This document shows positions 24,690 through 30,142 of a DNA stretch of 30,142 nt, piece by piece. The stretch lies in contig DLRJ01000030.1 of the NCBI GenBank assembly GCA_002500485.1, positions 1 to 30,142 of the forward strand. Direction: 5' to 3'. Both the position numbers and the translations under genes were made by a program. The notes under the pieces are model-generated. The model searched no databases. It saw only the letters and a list, made by a program, of their open reading frames with translations, and was not told where the DNA came from. Every line of letters starts with the position of its first letter. Positions within the stretch are counted from its first letter, which is position 1. This DNA is from Dehalococcoidia bacterium UBA7891. GTDB lineage: Bacteria; Chloroflexota; Dehalococcoidia; Lucifugimonadales; UBA826.

Positions 24690-26303
24690 TCAACTATTTT
24701 CCTCTAATAGGGCCATTTCCGTCGAAAACCATATGGCCATAGATCCACCTCTGTCATCATACCCATATTCTGCCTTCCTGTAGATATAGTCACTTCTTTT
24801 CTGTTGGAACCCGGTTCCTGAGCAGACATCAACGAGATCCCCATTATCGGAAATTCTTCTTTTTGCTGCTGACCAAGTTTTTTCAAGTGCAGGCATAAAG
24901 GAACTGTCCAACCATCCTTTTCTTATTCCACGCGCTAGTGCATATCCCACCATGCAAGTGACGGATAATTCTTGGTAAGTTCCTGGTAAATCTATTAGTT
25001 GTGACCATGTTCCATTTGGCAATTGATTATTGATCATACCGGCCAGATGCCTCGTATGAATGTCCAAAATTTGTTTTCGTCGAGGATAATTGTTTGGCAT
25101 GTATGTGAGAGCCTCTGAATAGGCCAATGCAGAGAATCCATTTCCCCTTCCCCAAAAATATGGAGTGGTCCTGCTATGCCAAAAAAGACCGTCATCTTGT
25201 TGGACCTCTGCTTCCAGTAGAAAGTCGACATATGCGTTTACGTAACTAACATCATCAGTGACTTTAAATGCCCTTCCCAATATCGCCGAAATAAAGAACA
25301 TGTCCTCACACCCAAAATCAGGGTGACACGGCTTAGGTGAAATCCCTTTAGGAACTTTCTCGTAGGTATCTGCTGCCTTAATTAATAGCTCTTTCCATTT
25401 TGTGTCGTTTGAAGATTCATACAGTTCTTCCGCCCAGCACATAGCGGCCAGATTTGGTCCAGAGTTATTGTTTTTGTTAAATTCTTCATTTTTAGTGAGG
25501 AAATCAACTAGAGTGGTGATATCTCCAACAGGGTCTGGATAATCATCGTCTATAGCTCTCAACCGAAGTCTGCCACTTACTGCCACACCCTGTACGTAGT
25601 TGATAGGTTGGTTCAGCTTAAACCCATACACCTGTGCCAATTTATTGCTCACTTCCTTTGCATTCCGCCTATTCTGAGTCTGCAGCTGCAGGGAAGCCTC
25701 CGATGGGGTGGGCTTTGTACTTGAAATTTTTTCTATGATTTGCGTCAGAATTTCATTAACATTGTCGTTTTGTGCTGTAATTCTTATTCCAGGAATTGCC
25801 CCTGGAGTTGGTCCTAAACCTGAGGCCAGAGCGGCTAGAAGAGAGCTGTCTGCTTCACAGCTTGAAGCTGCAAATTGGAATTTATTTGCTTCAGGTAATC
25901 CGATGGATTCAATGAAGGTATCCCTTCCTGTTGTTTCCACCAATTCAATTACGAGGTCAGGGGCATCCAAGGTAATCCATCTCCATATGTAAAGCTCCTC
26001 TGGATTTTCAAGCTCATGGAATGATTCAGGCCCAGGAGGGAACACATATGATGGATCACTTATGCTGTTTAATTTGATATCTGAAGCTATAAACCCTATG
26101 TTAGTCGATATTTTGTCAATATTTCTGGTTGCATTTGAAAAAAACGATTCGTTGAGGCGAACGCCTGATAAGCCCGTGATTATTGCAACTCGGTGTATAT
26201 CTGCGGGTGAGTGATATCGAGAATCTGTAATACCTGTGATAGGAGCTTCAGATTTTCCAATTCCGACGTTATATGGGATGTTCACTTTATCGCCATAGTT
26301 CAT
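24690..26303 (-). CDS. GH105/GH88-like unsaturated-glycuronyl hydrolase domain with an unrecognised N-terminal domain
   Basis: The protein has 537 residues in two parts. The C-terminal part (about 230-537) looks like an alpha6/alpha6-barrel unsaturated-glycuronyl hydrolase, which removes the 4,5-unsaturated uronate left by pectin or ulvan lyases. It shows GCEDMFFISAILGRAF with candidate catalytic Asp334, DGLFWHSR...WGRGNGFSALAYSEAL (Trp384 on), NGTWSQLIDLPGTYQELSVTCMVGYALARGIRKGW and RISDNGDLVDVCSGTGFQ. The N-terminal part (1 to about 200) is not recognised. It has a strand-like HRVAIITGLSGVRLNE and FPPGPESF...YIWRWITLDAPDLVIELVETTGRD, faintly recalling an M14-type hydrolase layout but without the HxxE zinc motif. 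There is no signal peptide. The start codon overlaps the larB stop (TAATG), so it is coupled to LarB. Confidence 0.72.
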   Translation of the reverse strand: MNYGDKVNIPYNVGIGKSEAPITGITDSRYHSPADIHRVAIITGLSGVRLNESFFSNATRNIDKISTNIGFIASDIKLNSISDPSYVFPPGPESFHELENPEELYIWRWITLDAPDLVIELVETTGRDTFIESIGLPEANKFQFAASSCEADSSLLAALASGLGPTPGAIPGIRITAQNDNVNEILTQIIEKISSTKPTPSEASLQLQTQNRRNAKEVSNKLAQVYGFKLNQPINYVQGVAVSGRLRLRAIDDDYPDPVGDITTLVDFLTKNEEFNKNNNSGPNLAAMCWAEELYESSNDTKWKELLIKAADTYEKVPKGISPKPCHPDFGCEDMFFISAILGRAFKVTDDVSYVNAYVDFLLEAEVQQDDGLFWHSRTTPYFWGRGNGFSALAYSEALTYMPNNYPRRKQILDIHTRHLAGMINNQLPNGTWSQLIDLPGTYQELSVTCMVGYALARGIRKGWLDSSFMPALEKTWSAAKRRISDNGDLVDVCSGTGFQQKRSDYIYRKAEYGYDDRGGSMAIWFSTEMALLEENS

Positions 26304-27034
26304 TATCTCAGAGTTGTTGCTAGTACTATGTTGGCAGCCGAATACCCTGCTCCAAAGCCGTTATCTATGTTTACCACTGTAATGCCAGGGGAGCAGCTAT
26401 TCAACATAGCGAGGAGAGCGGCTATACCCCCCAAGCTAGCTCCATATCCAATGCTAGTTGGCACAGCGATTATGGGACAATTGACTAAACCTCCAATGAC
26501 TGAGGGTAATGCTCCCTCCATTCCGGCGACAGCTACTATTGCTTTAGACTTTTGAATATCCTCCAATTTGTCGAAAAGTCTGTGTATACCAGCAACACCC
26601 ACGTCAAAAATTTTATTTACCTCGCAGCCCATAGTCTCAGCTGTGATAGCCGCTTCCATCGCGACGGGCAGATCTGAAGTTCCTGCACAAACTACGGTTA
26701 GACCACTGACCAGATTTTGATTTGGTTCTAACATTGCTGTGATCACTCTAGCCATTGGGTCATATTTGGCATTAGGCACTGACTTTACTACGGCCTCGTA
26801 GGCCTCTGGTTCAGCCCTGGTGACAACTACCTTCCCAGAAGTGTCCAAGATAGCCTTGGTAATTTTCTGTATCTGTTCTGGAGTTTTACCTTGACCAAAA
26901 ACCACTTCTGGGAACCCCTGTCTGATGGCTCTATGATGGTCTACACGTGCAAACTCAAGATTCTCAAAAGGTAAATTCTTAAAAACTTCTACGCCTTGTT
27001 CGATGGATGTATTGCCTGATTGAATCTCCGACAA
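26303..27034 (-). CDS. larB: LarB: pyridinium-3,5-biscarboxylic acid mononucleotide synthase (nickel-pincer cofactor pathway)
   Basis: LarB carboxylates and hydrolyses nicotinic acid adenine dinucleotide, the first step to the nickel-pincer nucleotide cofactor of lactate racemase LarA and its relatives. The 243-residue protein is full length. The N-terminal FARVDHHRAIRQGFPEVVFGQGKTPEQI is diagnostic for LarB and separates it from PurE. The AIR-carboxylase-like core shows VVCAGTSDLPVAMEA, DVGVAGIHRLFDKL, VAGMEGALPSVIGGLVNCPIIAVPTSIGYGASLGGIAALLAMLNSCSPG (Cys214, probably the active-site cysteine) and VNIDNGFGAGYSAA. The start is TTG with GAGG just upstream. No larC, larE or larA is in the window. 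Coupling to the GH105-like gene suggests that an NPN-dependent sugar-acid epimerase exists elsewhere. Confidence 0.93.
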   Translation of the reverse strand: MSEIQSGNTSIEQGVEVFKNLPFENLEFARVDHHRAIRQGFPEVVFGQGKTPEQIQKITKAILDTSGKVVVTRAEPEAYEAVVKSVPNAKYDPMARVITAMLEPNQNLVSGLTVVCAGTSDLPVAMEAAITAETMGCEVNKIFDVGVAGIHRLFDKLEDIQKSKAIVAVAGMEGALPSVIGGLVNCPIIAVPTSIGYGASLGGIAALLAMLNSCSPGITVVNIDNGFGAGYSAANIVLATTLR

Positions 27035-27092
27035 TATTCCTCTTAATTTTTCTTCTTCGATGTTTTGCCTCCACTTAATTAAATGTGCCGCT

Positions 27093-27959
27093 TCAAACCC
27101 TTACGAATTTAGATACTCTTTCTCCATTACCGATTTCGGTAACATAAATTGAACCTTCCAAATCGACAGTAATTCCGTGTCCGTCGGTTATCGAACCTTT
27201 TCCAGGCTCCTCGTCGATTTTCCATCTTGAGACAACTTCACCGTCTAGTGTCCATATACTGACACCGCCGTGGGGGCCTTGTTCTATGCAGTATATGTGG
27301 TCTTCATGTATCCAAACATCCCCAGGACTGGATAAATCTGTCCATTCCTCCAGAAAATCTCCACCGCTGTTAAATAGTTGAATTCGGTCATTTTCGCGAT
27401 CACAAATTAGTATTCTCTCTCTTTCGTCTACCCATATGTTGTGCAGTAGGGCAAATTCTCCGGGGCCAGTACCTTGTTTTCCCCAGGATAATAAAAGTTC
27501 GCCGTCGGCACTAAATTTGTGAACCCGATGTCCGCCGTAACCATCTGATACGTACAGTTCACCGGAGGGAGATATAGCCAAGCCGGAAGGCATATTAAAA
27601 GGCAGGCCTTGGAAAGAGGGTGAGGGAGCTAGTTTTTCTCCCAGAGTTCTAAGAGTTTGCCCACTAGGGGTATATTCGGTTGCTATGTGAAAATCACGGT
27701 CAACGAGCCAAACATTATCGTTTGGAGCTATATAAATTCCGTGTGGATTAGCAGAGAATGTCCCTTCTCCCCAGGAGGATATGAAGTCGCCTTCTTTAGT
27801 CCAAATAGTGAGAGGATGTTTTCCTCTGCTAAAGATGTAAATTTCACCTTTAGAGTTCACTGCACCATCTGACGCAGCTCCGAATTCCCAGTATTTCGGC
27901 ATTTTTGGCCATTCCGGCACCTTTTCGTATTTAAAATTCCCGCTGCCGAGTACAACCAT
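27093..27959 (-). CDS. NHL-repeat beta-propeller protein
   Basis: The 288-residue protein consists almost entirely of NHL-type propeller repeats of the form GIxVxxxGxIYVxDxxxxRVxxF. Clear ones are GAVNSKGEIYIFSRGKHPL, HGIYIAPNDNVWLVDRDFH, SGLAISPSGELYVSDGYGGHRVHKFSADGELLLSWG, HNIWVDERERILICDRENDRIQLF, GDVWIHEDHIYCIEQ and HGITVDLEGSIYVTEIGNGERVSKF. This makes six blades, like the peptidyl-alpha-hydroxyglycine lyase fold, but such propellers also serve as binding scaffolds. There is no signal peptide. It is the first gene of the operon, with a strong GGAGGTG ribosome-binding site, and lies 58 nt before larB. A role as a lactonase- or lyase-like enzyme is possible but unproven. Confidence 0.8.
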   Translation of the reverse strand: MVVLGSGNFKYEKVPEWPKMPKYWEFGAASDGAVNSKGEIYIFSRGKHPLTIWTKEGDFISSWGEGTFSANPHGIYIAPNDNVWLVDRDFHIATEYTPSGQTLRTLGEKLAPSPSFQGLPFNMPSGLAISPSGELYVSDGYGGHRVHKFSADGELLLSWGKQGTGPGEFALLHNIWVDERERILICDRENDRIQLFNSGGDFLEEWTDLSSPGDVWIHEDHIYCIEQGPHGGVSIWTLDGEVVSRWKIDEEPGKGSITDGHGITVDLEGSIYVTEIGNGERVSKFVRV

Positions 27960-28026
27960 TTGGCCACCTCCGGTTTACGACTTTAAGGGTCTCTGATTGT
28001 TGCTTATTAGTGATCTTAATTGTCTG

Positions 28027-28056
28027 ATTCTACATGCTGGACATTAAGCATTTCAA
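28027..28056 (-). promoter_or_regulatory. Predicted promoter of the NHL-larB-GH105-LLM-kinase operon
   Basis: On the minus strand TTGAAA (plus 28051-28056, 5/6 match) and TAGAAT (plus 28027-28032, 5/6 match) are separated by 18 nt. Transcription would start near 28020, about 60 nt before the ATG at 27959. No operator palindrome was obvious. Confidence 0.45.
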
Positions 28057-28075
28057 AATGAAATTCGATATTTTC

Positions 28076-28104
28076 TTTACCTTCAAAGAAATAGGATGTA
28101 ATCT
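28076..28104 (+). promoter_or_regulatory. Weak candidate promoter of tRNA-Pro
   Basis: TTTACC (28076-28081) and TAATCT (28099-28104) are spaced by 17 nt, with the tRNA beginning 16 nt after the -10 box. The -10 match is poor. It is listed because it is the best-placed candidate in the 161-nt gap. Confidence 0.25.
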
Positions 28105-28120
28105 GTTTAGGCTATTTTTT

Positions 28121-28195
28121 CGGGGTGTGGCGCAGCGGTAGCGCGCCTGTTTTGGGAACAGGAGGCCCTCGGTTCGATCCCGAGCACCCCGACCA
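28121..28195 (+). tRNA. tRNA-Pro (anticodon UGG), CCA encoded
   Basis: A complete cloverleaf is visible. The acceptor stem is CGGGGTG with CACCCCG, the D stem GCGC/GCGC, the anticodon stem CCTGT/ACAGG with loop TTTGGGA and anticodon TGG at 28153-28155, and the T arm CTCGG-TTCGATC-CCGAG. Discriminator A is followed by an encoded CCA. The C1-G72 start is typical of bacterial tRNA-Pro. It is convergent with the exoribonuclease gene, whose stop lies 20 nt away. Confidence 0.97.
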
Positions 28196-28215
28196 TCTCC
28201 TCATTGTCTAGGTAA

Positions 28216-30108
28216 TCAAAGCAGGCTAAATTGGGCTGTTAAATCCCAGAGATCAACCCCGTTTAATTTAAGCTCACACTCATCCCCTGGGTTATATTCT
28301 TGAGGAATCAAGCATCTTCCTCTAAGGGGATATTCTGTGAGCTCTATTAGGGCGCTTCGGAGTGGGCCATTTTCCAATACTGTCGCTGACAACCTATTGG
28401 AAACGGTTCCATTTAGAGTTTCTTGTTCAAGAAACCTCAGGAGCCAATATTTTTTCCTCCTTGATTCAAGCCGATGGATTTCTTTAATTCGTACTTCTGA
28501 CTTAAACCCTATGGTTGATAATTCTTTTGGCCCATACGTATTTGTACCACTGCTGATGTATTCAATTGCTTGTCTTTGAAGACATAGATCTGAAAAACGT
28601 CTAAGAGGTGAAGTTACTTGGCAATATAAATCTAAACCTAAGCCAGAGTGCCTACTAGGGCTTACTGATACTTTAGCGGGTTTCATAGATCTTGCGGCTA
28701 AATACCAATCTAAAGGCTGGTTACCTGCCATAGCGTGAGAGTTTGTGGAATCGTCCTGTGATCTGTATAAGGCAGGTATTTGGTTGGTCATAAAAAAAGC
28801 AGATATTTTTGCGTTATAAACAATCATCAGTTCAGCTATCAAATCTTTGGAGCGTGACTGAACTGCCGACATTGAAACCTTTATCTTGCCATCTTTGGAG
28901 ATTTTAATCGTCATGCCAGGCTTGTTGAATGAGTGAGCACCTTGTCGTTCCCTTTCCGACCTACTTTTAGTCGTGAATTCTTCCAATTTTGATAACACAT
29001 CATGCAATTCTTCTGTGGAATCATTGAAGATATTATCTGCAACGGTATAAGTTAGAGACTCATTTGTTTCTATGACAGTTTTGACAAAAGAATGTCTGAT
29101 TAAATTCGAATTTTCGTCCAAATCTAATCTGAGAGATAAACACAATCGTCGGGACCCGTGTAGGAGTGTTGATATGTTTTCAGATATAGGTGTCGGTAAC
29201 ATAGGGATCGTCATTTCTGGCAAATATACCGAACACATTCTATTGTCTGCTTCCAAATCAAAAATGGACCCGGAATCTATAATGCTGGCTGCGGCTGTTA
29301 TATGTACCCATATGTGACGGTTATATTCGTCTATAGAGAAAGCGTCATCTCGATCTAGCGTATCGTCATCATCGATGGTGTAAGTTGGTAAATGGGTTAA
29401 ATCTTCCCAATCGTAATCCAATGGTATTAAAGTTTCTGACTTGGTGATTAAATCCTCTGAAAATTCAATTGGAATTCCGAGTTTTTCTAATTCATAGGGT
29501 ATGTCTAAATTAATAACGCCCGTTGGTTCAAGTAGCTTGAAACCCGTTTTCTGAAGGTTTCCTTGCGAATTACTAGAAATACGGTTGATTAGGTCAGTCG
29601 CCTTAGCACTTCTGTTATAGGATTCGCCTAATATGATAAATTTTTTCAGATGTTGTATGAGTTGTGATTGATGATCTGAGGGATTGGGCGGGATCGATTG
29701 GTTTTTTATAGCGTCAATCAAGGTTAGTTCGTCTTCATTCTCCCTATTTGACCTGATCCTGGTCGCTTTTATTGATTCAACGTTTTGAGGAGAATGTATC
29801 AATAATCTATTTTCGGATATTGAAAAAAATAATGAATCTTTGTGAATATGAAGATAAATAGCTGCGATTAAGTAGGGGTCTTTCTCAAAATCCAGTAAAT
29901 CAGCTATTTCGCAAACATGAATTTCCTGGGTTTCTTTTTCAATCAAATGTTGAGTTAGCAGTTCCCAGGCGAGGTGTAAATCTAAAGTTTCAGATATCTC
30001 GGTTACCACTAAGGAAAATTTTTGTGGGTCAACAGTATCGCTTACATGTATGCCAGATCTGTATACCAAATTTTTGTTTGGTATTTTAGATCGTTTATTC
30101 CTGCCCAC
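28216..30108 (-). CDS. RNase II/RNase R-family 3'-5' exoribonuclease (RNB domain)
   Basis: This is a processive 3'-5' exoribonuclease for RNA turnover, 630 residues, close to RNase II in size. All four metal-binding aspartates are present with the RNase II spacing: Asp246, Asp252, Asp254 and Asp255 in TIDDDDTLDRDDAFSID. The RNB domain (about 235-520) continues with HIWVHITAAASIID, YLPEMTIPMLP, SRSERERQGAHSF, LIAELMIVYNAKIS, IPALYRSQDD and the conserved VTSPLRRFSDLCLQRQ. A short beta-rich C-terminus may be a reduced S1 domain. The N-terminal ~200 residues are poorly conserved and lack an obvious cold-shock motif. The GTG start at 30108 is followed by GRNKRSKIPNK; an in-frame TGA 9 nt before it excludes a longer protein. 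So the gene is complete just inside the window. Confidence 0.9.
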   Translation of the reverse strand: MGRNKRSKIPNKNLVYRSGIHVSDTVDPQKFSLVVTEISETLDLHLAWELLTQHLIEKETQEIHVCEIADLLDFEKDPYLIAAIYLHIHKDSLFFSISENRLLIHSPQNVESIKATRIRSNRENEDELTLIDAIKNQSIPPNPSDHQSQLIQHLKKFIILGESYNRSAKATDLINRISSNSQGNLQKTGFKLLEPTGVINLDIPYELEKLGIPIEFSEDLITKSETLIPLDYDWEDLTHLPTYTIDDDDTLDRDDAFSIDEYNRHIWVHITAAASIIDSGSIFDLEADNRMCSVYLPEMTIPMLPTPISENISTLLHGSRRLCLSLRLDLDENSNLIRHSFVKTVIETNESLTYTVADNIFNDSTEELHDVLSKLEEFTTKSRSERERQGAHSFNKPGMTIKISKDGKIKVSMSAVQSRSKDLIAELMIVYNAKISAFFMTNQIPALYRSQDDSTNSHAMAGNQPLDWYLAARSMKPAKVSVSPSRHSGLGLDLYCQVTSPLRRFSDLCLQRQAIEYISSGTNTYGPKELSTIGFKSEVRIKEIHRLESRRKKYWLLRFLEQETLNGTVSNRLSATVLENGPLRSALIELTEYPLRGRCLIPQEYNPGDECELKLNGVDLWDLTAQFSLL

Positions 30109-30142
30109 TTTTACTTCAAGGCGGGTGCTATTAGAGGATTCC

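Noticed and set aside
26303..27034. PurE (AIR carboxylase) instead of LarB
   Set aside because: The N-terminal FARVDHHRAIRQGFPEVVFG block and the MLNSCSPG...NIDNGFGAG end are LarB features absent from PurE, and no purine genes are nearby.

Overview
The window reads as chromosomal DNA of a free-living, AT-leaning bacterium, most likely a marine Chloroflexota (SAR202/Dehalococcoidia-like). The pointers are a giant DUF2298 (Chlor_Arch_YYY) membrane protein, a family known mostly from Chloroflexi and archaea; two luciferase-like (LLM) oxidoreductases; a CaiB/BaiF CoA-transferase pair; and many small sugar-acid and ester-cleaving enzymes. This assignment is inference from gene content, not from a marker tree. 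TTG and GTG starts are common. TGA is used as an ordinary stop here, for example in the ATGA overlap of the CoA-transferase pair.

Layout. (1) 1-5278, minus strand: rpoB and the first 400 codons of rpoC, read from a strong-looking promoter through a ~150-nt leader that holds a terminator-like hairpin. dinB (DNA polymerase IV) diverges from it. (2) 6459-12150, minus strand: a compact four-gene operon of a CoA-transferase pair, a GH5-like TIM-barrel protein and an S9 peptidase. One CoA-transferase keeps the catalytic Asp and its partner has Gln instead. (3) 12197-16606, minus strand: a 1469-residue fusion of a GT39-like membrane glycosyltransferase with DUF2298. (4) 16663-22375, plus strand: a six-gene cluster. 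It holds an acetyl-xylan-esterase-like hydrolase, a catalytically eroded paralogue of it, an LLM oxidoreductase, a two-domain sulfurtransferase, an arylsulfotransferase-like beta-propeller and a ThuA-like protein. (5) 22398-28056, minus strand: a six-gene run of an NHL propeller, LarB, a GH105-like protein with an unrecognised N-terminal domain, a second LLM oxidoreductase, a PfkB/KDG-kinase-like sugar kinase and a small zinc ribbon. (6) 28121-30108: tRNA-Pro(UGG) and, convergent to it, an RNase II/R-type exoribonuclease.

The most striking observation is in region 4. The sulfurtransferase frame is interrupted by one TGA exactly where the family's catalytic cysteine belongs (TY-UGA-QGGIRAAH). 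The frame then continues for 41 family-typical residues to a TAA at 20470. A perfect 7-bp hairpin with a GGC loop starts 10 nt after the TGA, where a bacterial SECIS element would lie. The simplest reading is a selenocysteine-containing rhodanese that ordinary gene calling truncates at its active site.

Two other themes recur. Tandem paralogues in which one copy has lost its catalytic residue appear twice (CoA transferases; AXE1-like hydrolases). Region 5 may be a sugar-acid pathway in which a GH105-like enzyme, a KDG-kinase-like enzyme and a nickel-pincer cofactor enzyme (LarB) are co-transcribed. No CRISPR arrays, insertion sequences or phage genes were seen, and no gene-free stretch exceeds 300 bases.
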